Shown: positions 43,147 to 49,877 of the stretch, piece after piece | How the letters are laid out: each line of letters begins with the position of its first letter | How positions within the stretch are numbered: position 1 is the first letter of the stretch | Source: Prevotella sp. | GTDB lineage: Bacteria > Bacteroidota > Bacteroidia > Bacteroidales > Bacteroidaceae | Assembly (NCBI GenBank): GCA_017445845.1 | Contig: JAFSRY010000008.1 | Span: forward strand, 1-64,000 | Direction of reading: 5' to 3' | DNA length: 64,000 bases | Position numbers and translations under genes: made by a program | The notes under the pieces: generated by a model | Seen by the model: only the letters and a program-made list of their open reading frames with translations | Told to the model about the DNA's origin: nothing | Database searches by the model: none

Positions 43147-44079
43147 TTATATTTTTTTACCCAAATAATATTTCAATGCCTGGAAACCAGAGAACTTCAG
43201 TTGCCCCAAACAATTAACAGTTTGAAGAGCATTTTTCAGTTGCTCATAATTCTTATACATTATTTCAGAAACACTTATAGCCAACTTTCTGTCCTTCATG
43301 AGCCAAAGGGAATACTCATCACTCGAACCTAACTGACTATTAGATTCTTCGAGCACATAATAGAAACCATCAAAATCGGATAGGTTATAATAACGAACCT
43401 TGAATGGCCACAACAAAGGCTTCACCTCTATTTGTCCACGCCAGACAGCTATTTTCTTATATTTAGAAAGATGGATGAATAGGAAACTTCCAAAGAACAA
43501 TATTTCTATGACTCCCAAAAGAACAATACTCTGTCGGATCGGTTTTCCATCCATCACGTCGATGAAACAAGTTCCCACCCCAGTTAATATGAAGAACAAA
43601 AACAGAACGGTTATTCCATACAAGTATAACTTTGCATATTCAGAAACCACTTCTGCCTTTTCCCTTATTACAAAATTCCTCTTGTTTTTCACCGAAACAG
43701 CTTCTTTTAGCTCGTTATAATTGGAATATAGGTGAGAATCTATACTTACCAGCCGCTTTCCATCTTTTATCAATCGAAGCACCTCCCCAGTTCTCCTATA
43801 GTCGCTCTGAGCATAGTCAAACTCCGCAAAACGATAGAAACGCTTCCAAAACGGCAGCAAGTAGCTTTGGACTTCCACTCCATCAGCCAACACCGTAATA
43901 CGTTTTAAAGATGCCAAATAGGCTAAGGAAAAAAGAAGTGTAAAAGCTCCCCAAACAAGCAATGCTGAAACGACCTCCTCCTTGTTGAACTTGGAAACTC
44001 CGCACATGGCAAGAACACCACATGCAATTAGGCAAAGAGTTGAGCAGACGTTTTTTGTGTTGAATTTGGAGGGCACCAT
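43147..44079 (-). CDS. Membrane protein with two repeated membrane/PH-like halves
   Basis: 310 residues from ATG 44079 (the frame is open upstream into rfbB, but that part is a shadow). Two hydrophobic hairpins (about 9-53 and 150-205) are each followed by a similar soluble block: ITVLADGVEVQSYLLPFWKR...LIKDGKRLVSIDSHLYSNYNEL and IAVWRGQIEVKPLLWPFKVR...LMKDRKLAISVSEIMYKNYEQL. This suggests an internal duplication of a membrane plus PH-like module. Its DNA looks more AT-rich than its neighbours, which suggests recent arrival. I do not recognise a family; its role is unknown. Confidence 0.65.
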   Translation of the reverse strand: MVPSKFNTKNVCSTLCLIACGVLAMCGVSKFNKEEVVSALLVWGAFTLLFSLAYLASLKRITVLADGVEVQSYLLPFWKRFYRFAEFDYAQSDYRRTGEVLRLIKDGKRLVSIDSHLYSNYNELKEAVSVKNKRNFVIREKAEVVSEYAKLYLYGITVLFLFFILTGVGTCFIDVMDGKPIRQSIVLLGVIEILFFGSFLFIHLSKYKKIAVWRGQIEVKPLLWPFKVRYYNLSDFDGFYYVLEESNSQLGSSDEYSLWLMKDRKLAISVSEIMYKNYEQLKNALQTVNCLGQLKFSGFQALKYYLGKKI

Positions 44080-44083
44080 TTTC

Positions 44084-45217
44084 TTAACGGTTCTTATACA
44101 TGTTGTCGTAGTACTTCTGGTAGTCGCCGGAAGTGACATTGTCGAGCCATTCCTGATTGTCGAGGTACCAACGGACCGTCTTCTCGATGCCCTCTTCAAA
44201 CTGCAGCGAGGGTTCCCAGCCCAACTCCTTCTGGAGCTTACTGGAGTCGATGGCATAGCGCAAGTCGTGGCCGGCACGGTCGGTGACGTAGGTGATGAGA
44301 TTCATGTCCTCTCCTTCTTTTCTGCCTAACAGGCGGTCGACGGTATTGATGAGTACCTTGATGATGTCTATGTTCTTCCATTCGTTGAATCCGCCGATGT
44401 TATAGGTCTCTGCAATCTTCCCTTCGTGGAAGATAAGGTCGATGGCACGGGCATGGTCGACGACATAGAGCCAATCGCGCACGTTCTCACCTTTTCCATA
44501 GACGGGCAGTGGCTTGCGATGGCGGATGTTATTGATGAAGAGGGGGATTAGTTTCTCCGGGAACTGATAGGGTCCGTAGTTGTTCGAGCAGTTAGTGACG
44601 ATGGTCGGCATTCCGTAGGTGTCGTGGAAGGCACGCACGAAGTGGTCGCTCGAAGCCTTTGAGGCACTATAGGGGCTGTGGGGCTGATATTTCAGGTCTT
44701 CTGTGAAGAACTTCTCACCGTAGGCCAGATGATGCTGGCCGCTACTGGCCTTCGTGGTAAAGGGCGGCTGGATACCTTCGGGGTGCGTCATCTCGAGGGC
44801 ACCATAGACCTCATCGGTTGAGATATGGTAGAAGCGCTTGCCTTCGTACTTCTCGGGCAGGCTTTCCCAATAGAGCTTAGCAGCCTGAAGGAGCGAGAGC
44901 GTACCCATCACGTTGGTCTGTGCGAAGGTGAAGGGGTCTTTGATGGAGCGGTCCACATGGCTCTCTGCAGCCAGATGGATGATACCATCGACTTGTTTTT
45001 CCTGCATGAGTTTGTAGAAAGCGTCGAAGTCACAGATGTCCATGCGGACAAACTCGTAGTTGAGTTTGTCTTCAATGTCCTTGAGGTTGGCAAGGTTCCC
45101 GGCATAGGTGAGCTTGTCGAGGTTGATGATGTGATACTCGGGATACTTGTTGACAAACAGTCGGACAACATGGCTTCCGATGAAGCCGGCACCGCCGGTG
45201 ATAACGATTGTCTTCAT
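44084..45217 (-). CDS. rfbB: dTDP-glucose 4,6-dehydratase
   Basis: A 377-residue extended SDR. TGGAGFIGSHVV binds NAD; HLAAESHVDRSI is the RmlB signature; the catalytic Tyr and Lys are in PHSPYSASKASSDHFVRAF, and the acidic DE pair in HISTDEVYGAL. It makes dTDP-4-keto-6-deoxyglucose, the precursor for the fdtA/fdtB pair downstream. No thymidylyltransferase (rfbA) is in this window, so that step must be encoded elsewhere. Confidence 0.95.
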   Translation of the reverse strand: MKTIVITGGAGFIGSHVVRLFVNKYPEYHIINLDKLTYAGNLANLKDIEDKLNYEFVRMDICDFDAFYKLMQEKQVDGIIHLAAESHVDRSIKDPFTFAQTNVMGTLSLLQAAKLYWESLPEKYEGKRFYHISTDEVYGALEMTHPEGIQPPFTTKASSGQHHLAYGEKFFTEDLKYQPHSPYSASKASSDHFVRAFHDTYGMPTIVTNCSNNYGPYQFPEKLIPLFINNIRHRKPLPVYGKGENVRDWLYVVDHARAIDLIFHEGKIAETYNIGGFNEWKNIDIIKVLINTVDRLLGRKEGEDMNLITYVTDRAGHDLRYAIDSSKLQKELGWEPSLQFEEGIEKTVRWYLDNQEWLDNVTSGDYQKYYDNMYKNR

Positions 45218-45231
45218 AACTATTTTGTTTT

Positions 45232-45732
45232 TTAATGTTTTTTGTCTTCTAATGTAATAACGTCACAGTCAGTGAATTTATTGCCTTCGATGCATAATCT
45301 TATCAAAGTCCGTTCTTTGTGCCAGCCGCTCATGCCGGCTGCTCCCGGATTGATGTGCAACAGGTTGAGCGTCTTGTCGTATTTTACTTTCAGTATGTGT
45401 GAATGTCCGGCGATGAAGAGTTGCGGCGGAGAGGCATAGAGCTGTCCTCTAATCCTCGGGTCGTAGTTGCCGGGATAGCCGCCGATGTGCGTCATCAGCA
45501 CGTCTACATCCTCGCACTTCCACCTGAGCTTCTCGGGATACATCCTCCGGATGTCTTCCGTATCGATGTTTCCGTGGACGGCGCGTAGTGGGCGGAAAGC
45601 GGCGAGTCGCTCTGCAACCTCCATCGTACCGATGTCACCGGCGTGCCATATCTCGTCGCATGGTTCAAAGTAATAGAGGTACTTGTCGTCCCAATAGCCG
45701 TGGGTGTCACTGAGGATTCCTATCTTCTTCAT
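45232..45732 (-). CDS. Metallophosphoesterase (YfcE/MJ0936-like)
   Basis: A 166-residue calcineurin-like phosphoesterase. Metal ligands are visible in order: ILSDTHG, IWHAGDIG, VHGNID, LMTHIGG, and AGHSHILK. The substrate is unknown; small relatives hydrolyse phosphodiesters in vitro. It overlaps the 3' end of the upstream cytidylate-kinase-like gene by 26 nt and lies 14 nt before rfbB, so it is in the long unit by organisation more than by evident function. Confidence 0.88.
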   Translation of the reverse strand: MKKIGILSDTHGYWDDKYLYYFEPCDEIWHAGDIGTMEVAERLAAFRPLRAVHGNIDTEDIRRMYPEKLRWKCEDVDVLMTHIGGYPGNYDPRIRGQLYASPPQLFIAGHSHILKVKYDKTLNLLHINPGAAGMSGWHKERTLIRLCIEGNKFTDCDVITLEDKKH

Positions 45733-46348
45733 CGCGCTTTAATTTGACAAACTGTTCGATGAGCCTGGCGGTGGCTTCAGGTCCGAGGAGGGTGGAGTCG
45801 ATGCAAAGGTCGTAGCTCGCGGCATGTCCCCATTTGCGGCCCGTATAGTAGTTATAATACTCGGCACGCTTGCTCTCCCCCTGTTCGATGAACTTCCGTG
45901 CGGCGGGTTCGCCAAGTCCTTGCTTTCGCATGACTTGCTGCATCCGATAGTCGAAGGGTGCCGTGATGAAGACGCTGGTCATCGATGGATAGTCGCGAAG
46001 CACGTAGTCGGCACAACGTCCGACGAATACACAAGGTCCTGCCTCAGCAGCCTTCCGGATGGCTTCGCTCTGGAAACGGAAGAGGCTCTCTTGCGAGAAG
46101 TTCGACTCATAGATGCTTCCACCACTGAGGTGAGCGGTCTGCACGTTGAAGAGACCTTTGAGAAAGCCTTTGCGCTCATCGTTCTGTTCGAAGAATTTCT
46201 CGGAGAATCCGCTCTCCTTGGCCGCCAGGTTGAGCAGTTCGCGGTCGTAATATTTTGCATGGAAGGACTCAGCCAGCATCTGACCGATGTCGTGGCCTCC
46301 GGCTCCCAGTTGCCGGCCTACGCAGATAATAATGTTGTCGTACTTCAT
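45707..46348 (-). CDS. Cytidylate kinase-like family protein
   Basis: About 213 residues from ATG 46348, whose ATGA overlaps the MATE stop. IICVGRQLGAGGHDIGQMLA is a P-loop-like opening; YYDRELLNLAAKESG and GPCVFVGRCADYVLRD are typical of the Cytidylate_kin-like group common in anaerobes. The true CMP kinase is a different gene, so the substrate is uncertain. The last 26 nt overlap the phosphoesterase gene in another frame. Confidence 0.83.
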   Translation of the reverse strand: MKYDNIIICVGRQLGAGGHDIGQMLAESFHAKYYDRELLNLAAKESGFSEKFFEQNDERKGFLKGLFNVQTAHLSGGSIYESNFSQESLFRFQSEAIRKAAEAGPCVFVGRCADYVLRDYPSMTSVFITAPFDYRMQQVMRKQGLGEPAARKFIEQGESKRAEYYNYYTGRKWGHAASYDLCIDSTLLGPEATARLIEQFVKLKRDEEDRNPQ

Positions 46349-47688
46349 TTCTTGAATTTTTTCATATACCACAAGAGGAAAGGTATAGTCATCGCGAATG
46401 AACTAAAGTCGCTGGCCGGCATCGAGTACCAAACACCGTCGAGGTCCCAGAACAAGGGGAAGACGTAGGCCATGGGCAGCAGCAGGAAGAGTTGTCGCGA
46501 GAGGGAGAGGAAAATGGATATCTTTACCTTGCCTATACACTGGAAGAAATTGGTAATAACGGCCTGCGAACCGACCACGAAGAACACCAGCATATCGAGT
46601 TTAATGCCACGGGCCGACATCTCGAGCAGCGTCTCATCGGTCGTGAAGATCCGGGCAATCTGTTGCGAGAACACCATCGACAAGGTCCATCCTACCAGCA
46701 GGATGGCGGTCGCCACCGCAATGGCCAGCCACAGGCAACGTAACATACGGTCGTACTTCTCGGCTCCGTAGTTATAGCCGGCAATGGGTTGCATTCCCTG
46801 GTTCACGCCAATAACGAACATGAAGAACACCATCGCCACGGAGTTGGCTATCGAATAGGCACCTACTGCCATATCGCCGCCATAGCGTACGAACTGGTTG
46901 TTCATGAAGATAACGATGACGCACGAGGTGACGTTCATCAGGAAAGGCGAGATGCCGATGGAGATGATGTTTTTCACCAAGTCTTCCTTCAGCCGATAGA
47001 TGCCACGCTTCAGGTGCAGCAGTTCCCGTTTGTCACTGAAGAGCCACATCTGCCAACACAGTGCCATTGTCTGCGACGTGACGGTAGCCAATGCTGCCCC
47101 ACGGATGCCCCACCGGAACCACCACACAAAGGCGATGACCAGCACGATGTTCATACCCACGGTGAACAGTGTGGCATACATTGCGTGACGCGGTTTGCCA
47201 GCAGCACGCAACACGGCATTCATGCCGAAATACATGTGCGTAATCATGTTACCCAAGAGAATAACAATCATAAACTCACGGGCATAGGGCAACGTGGCGT
47301 CAGAAGCGCCAAAGAAACGGAGGATGGGATTCAGAAACGCCAGACATACCACCATGAAAACCAAGCCTACGATGAGGTTCAGCGTCACCGTGTTACCCAA
47401 CAGATGCTCGGCTGTCTTATAGTCTTTTTGCCCGAGCTTCACGCTGATGCATGTCGACGCACCCACGCCGACAGCAGCACCAAAGGCACCAGAGAGGTTC
47501 ATGAAGGGGAACGTGATGCCCAGTCCGGCAATGGCCTCTGGGCCTACCACCTGACCTATGAAAGCCCTGTCGATGATGTTGTATAGGCTCGATGCCGTCA
47601 TCGCCACCATGGCGGGCAATGCATATTGCAACAGCAACCTGCCTACCGGCTTCGTTCCTAATTCAAGAGTCGCTCGCTGATTGTCCAT
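46345..47688 (-). CDS. MATE-family efflux transporter
   Basis: 447 residues from ATG 47688 with about twelve hydrophobic segments. TKPVGRLLLQYALPAMVAMT and NIIDRAFIGQVVGPEAIAGL, then GVGASTCISVKLGQKDYKTA, are typical of the MATE/NorM-like group in Bacteroidota. It exports cationic drugs or metabolites by ion antiport; the substrate is unknown. The frame extends to 47775, but the promoter -7 lies between, 5 nt before the chosen ATG. It is the first gene of the ten-gene minus-strand unit. Confidence 0.87.
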   Translation of the reverse strand: MDNQRATLELGTKPVGRLLLQYALPAMVAMTASSLYNIIDRAFIGQVVGPEAIAGLGITFPFMNLSGAFGAAVGVGASTCISVKLGQKDYKTAEHLLGNTVTLNLIVGLVFMVVCLAFLNPILRFFGASDATLPYAREFMIVILLGNMITHMYFGMNAVLRAAGKPRHAMYATLFTVGMNIVLVIAFVWWFRWGIRGAALATVTSQTMALCWQMWLFSDKRELLHLKRGIYRLKEDLVKNIISIGISPFLMNVTSCVIVIFMNNQFVRYGGDMAVGAYSIANSVAMVFFMFVIGVNQGMQPIAGYNYGAEKYDRMLRCLWLAIAVATAILLVGWTLSMVFSQQIARIFTTDETLLEMSARGIKLDMLVFFVVGSQAVITNFFQCIGKVKISIFLSLSRQLFLLLPMAYVFPLFWDLDGVWYSMPASDFSSFAMTIPFLLWYMKKFKK

Positions 47689-47692
47689 GCTG

Positions 47693-47700
47693 CAAAGGTA
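47693..47700 (-). promoter_or_regulatory. Promoter -7 element directly before the MATE start
   Basis: Minus-strand TACCTTTG ends 4 nt before the ATG at 47688. If used, the transcript would be leaderless or almost so. No perfect -33 is present at the expected distance. Confidence 0.5.
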
Positions 47701-47798
47701 CGAAAAAACGTCCGATAAACCACATTTTTTTAGAAGATTAACGCACTTTTCCTTGAAATACATGACAAAAGCCAATTATTTGGGTACAGGTTGCAAGT

Positions 47799-48068
47799 AT
47801 CGGAAAAGTCGATAAAAAACATCGGAAATATTATCACACACAGGTAATAGGCTTATCTATGCTTGATAACACGCTTATCAGTGCTTGATAACACGCTTAT
47901 CAGTGCTTGATAACAGGATTATCTATGCTTGATAACACGCTTATCAGTGCTTGATAACAGGCTTACCTGTTTGAGGTAATAATTGCGATGCTTACCTGCG
48001 GCCCTGACAACTCTTTTCATCGCCCCTGACAACCCTTAGCTTCGGCTCGGTCAAAGCATAGCTTCGGC
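47799..48068. repeat. 22-bp dyad array 3 (GATAA/TTATC arms)
   Basis: Twelve units in a continuous 22-bp register from 47799. Core units at 47865, 47887, 47909, 47931 and 47953 have GATAA, a centre (CACGC, CAGGA or CAGGC), TTATC or TTACC, and a 7-nt linker (AGTGCTT, TATGCTT, TGTTTGA). Before them lie ATCGG..TCGAT, ATCGG..TTATC-ACACACA and GGTAA..TTATC units; after them GGTAA..GCGAT, two units sharing CCCTG-ACAAC, then two starting TTCGG. It fills the 463-bp gap between divergent MATE and nucleotidyltransferase genes; I see no gene there. Confidence 0.88.
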
Positions 48069-48086
48069 AATTTTTTCAAAAAAGAA

Positions 48087-48117
48087 TTGCAGAATTGGGA
48101 AAAAAGAAGTATTTTTG
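48087..48117 (+). promoter_or_regulatory. Promoter for the nucleotidyltransferase
   Basis: TTG (48087-48089) and TATTTTTG (48110-48117), 20-nt spacing, with the chosen ATG 35 nt downstream. It starts about 20 nt past the end of array 3. Confidence 0.65.
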
Positions 48118-48152
48118 CAGGACTATTCAAAACCTTTCATCGAAGCGTACAC

Positions 48153-48926
48153 ATGCAAGCAATGATTTTCGCCGCCGGGCTCGGCACCCGTCTCCGTCCG
48201 CTCACCGACAACCGGCCAAAGGCACTGGTAGAGGTGGCCGGCCGCACCCTTTTGGAACACACCATAATGAAGCTGCGCGACGCGGGATTTGACCGCATCG
48301 TCGTCAACATCCATCACTTTGGAAACCAAATCATTGAGTTTCTTTCGCAACATGAAAACTTCGGACTCGACATTCGCCTCAGCGACGAGCGCGACAAGTT
48401 GCTCAATACGGGCGGTGGACTGAAGAACGCCATACCCTTGTTCCGGCAGGATGAGCCTGTGCTCATTCATAATGTCGACATCGTCAGCGACATCGATGTG
48501 GCTGCCCTCTACAAGGAAGCCTCCCTTCAGACGACGACGACGGGCGCCTGTCTCGTATGCAACAGCCAACCCACAAAACGCTATCTGCTCTTCAACGACC
48601 AGACTGAACTGCGCGGATGGTATAACGTTCGGCCGGAAGGTGATGTGGGGGTGACGAAAGGTGAAGAACGAATAGAAGACCTCCGCAGGTTTCATTTTAC
48701 TGGTATCCACGTCGTTCAGCCCTCCTTGCTCAACGACCTGGCGAACTATCTGCCGGCAGATGGCGACGAGGCCTTCTCGATCATTACGTTCTATCTGGAT
48801 GAATGCACACGACATCGTCTCGTTGCCTATGAGTTGCCTGAGGGATGCCAATGGGAAGACTGCGGCCGCGTGGAGTCGTTGCCGAGGGCGGCAGAGATTA
48901 TTCGTGGTGGTAGGGTTCGCCCTTGA
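48153..48926 (+). CDS. Sugar-1-phosphate nucleotidyltransferase (MurU/HddC-like)
   Basis: 257 residues from ATG 48153; the frame is open to 48087, but that part lies upstream of or inside the promoter. MQAMIFAAGLGTRLRPLTDN and RPKALVEVAGRTLLEH are the NTP-transferase signature; LLNTGGGLKNAI and HNVDIVSDID are also typical. It would make UDP- or GDP-sugars; relatives include MurU (MurNAc-1-P uridylyltransferase) and heptose guanylyltransferase. No sugar kinase lies next to it. The 3' end overlaps the converging rlmH by 29 nt. Confidence 0.82.
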   Translation: MQAMIFAAGLGTRLRPLTDNRPKALVEVAGRTLLEHTIMKLRDAGFDRIVVNIHHFGNQIIEFLSQHENFGLDIRLSDERDKLLNTGGGLKNAIPLFRQDEPVLIHNVDIVSDIDVAALYKEASLQTTTTGACLVCNSQPTKRYLLFNDQTELRGWYNVRPEGDVGVTKGEERIEDLRRFHFTGIHVVQPSLLNDLANYLPADGDEAFSIITFYLDECTRHRLVAYELPEGCQWEDCGRVESLPRAAEIIRGGRVRP

Positions 48927-49368
48927 TGATGGTGCAAGAACGGTAGAGTTGCTCGACAAAGATGAGCCTCACCATCTGGTGGGAGAAGGTCATCCGGGAG
49001 AGAGAAATCTTCTCGTCGGCGCGGGCATAGACCTGTGGTGAAAAACCGTAGGGACCGCCGATGAGGAACACCAGCCTACGGACGACCTGCTGTTTCTTCT
49101 GTAGCCACGACGCAAATTCAATGCTTCGGAATTCCGAACCATGCTCGTCGAGCAACACCAGCGTATCACCAACCGACAGTCGCTGCAAGACCTGTTCGCC
49201 CTCACGTTCTTTCTGCTGCTCTTCGGTCAGTGCCCTCGTGTTTTTCAACTCAGGGATGACAGTGAGCGAGAAGGGCATATAGTGGCCCAGACGAGCCGTA
49301 TAGTCGTCAATGCAGGCTTGGATGTGCTTGCTCGTAGTCTTGCCGATAACAATAAGCTCCGTCTTCAT
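48898..49368 (-). CDS. rlmH: 23S rRNA (pseudouridine1915-N3)-methyltransferase
   Basis: A 156-residue SPOUT methyltransferase. LVFLIGGPYGFSPQVYARAD and ISLSRMTFSHQMVRLIFVEQ then LYRSCTIIKGEPYHHE is the RlmH C-terminal knot and SAM site. It methylates pseudouridine 1915 in helix 69. The last 29 nt overlap the converging nucleotidyltransferase gene; both C-termini look normal for their families, so the overlap appears real. The start lies 4 nt into the DUF4491 gene's end. Confidence 0.95.
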   Translation of the reverse strand: MKTELIVIGKTTSKHIQACIDDYTARLGHYMPFSLTVIPELKNTRALTEEQQKEREGEQVLQRLSVGDTLVLLDEHGSEFRSIEFASWLQKKQQVVRRLVFLIGGPYGFSPQVYARADEKISLSRMTFSHQMVRLIFVEQLYRSCTIIKGEPYHHE

Positions 49369-49757
49369 TCCTCATTCTTATCTTCTTCTCCCTCTTTCTT
49401 CGCATAAATGCTGCGCCCGTGATGAACGGGACAGAGGGTTTCGTCGGGGTCGATGGGACTATATTCGTGCTTGCGCTTGGGATTCATCGGAAACCAACCC
49501 TTCTCCACGCGTTTCTTCTGCGAAAAGAGTTCGCCGATGCCCCAGAGGAACGAGGCACCTGTCACGCCAAGAATGCTCGATGCGATAATATTGGGGACGA
49601 ACAAAGCCACTGACACGCAGACGATGCCGATGATGAGCCACACCCACCAATAACGTGTCCCTGTATAATATTCCTGCTTGATGACGAGAGGATGACACAA
49701 CCCTATGATGAAGAACGTAGACACGGCTATGATGATGCCGCTGAAATTGATTTCCAT
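49365..49757 (-). CDS. DUF4491 family membrane protein
   Basis: 130 residues from ATG 49757 (the frame goes to 49781, inside the promoter element). MEINFSGIIIAVSTFFIIGL then CHPLVIKQEYYTGTRYWWVW matches the DUF4491 family. Three hydrophobic segments (about 4-22, 37-56, 58-77) precede a soluble tail with CPVHHGRSIYAKKEGEED. Function is unknown. Its stop overlaps the rlmH start (ATGA-type), so the two are coupled. Confidence 0.8.
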   Translation of the reverse strand: MEINFSGIIIAVSTFFIIGLCHPLVIKQEYYTGTRYWWVWLIIGIVCVSVALFVPNIIASSILGVTGASFLWGIGELFSQKKRVEKGWFPMNPKRKHEYSPIDPDETLCPVHHGRSIYAKKEGEEDKNEE

Positions 49758-49778
49758 AGCTATATTTTCTTTTTTCTG

Positions 49779-49786
49779 CAAAATTA
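49779..49786 (-). promoter_or_regulatory. Promoter -7 element for DUF4491-rlmH
   Basis: Minus-strand TAATTTTG, 21 nt before the ATG at 49757. The -33 region is weak. Confidence 0.5.
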
Positions 49787-49832
49787 CTAAAAAAATATGA
49801 ACTGCGGACTATGAACTATGAACTTTTTTTCG

Positions 49833-49840
49833 TATCTTTG
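49833..49840 (+). promoter_or_regulatory. Promoter -7 element for the phosphohexomutase-tex unit
   Basis: TATCTTTG fits the consensus -7, 37 nt before the ATG at 49878. The -33 position has no TTTG. Confidence 0.5.
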
Positions 49841-49877
49841 CGGAAAATTAGTCAATACATCTTAATTCATAATAACT

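Noticed and set aside
43147..44277. Longer N-terminus of the duplicated membrane protein (from 44277)
   Set aside because: The first 66 residues are rich in S/T/R and overlie rfbB codons; ATG 44079 fits the 4-nt gene spacing.
47799..48068. DnaA boxes or a replication origin
   Set aside because: TTATCACACA looks a little like TTATCCACA, but no unit matches the 9-mer, the neighbours are not dnaA, dnaN or parAB, and three such tracts exist in 64 kb.
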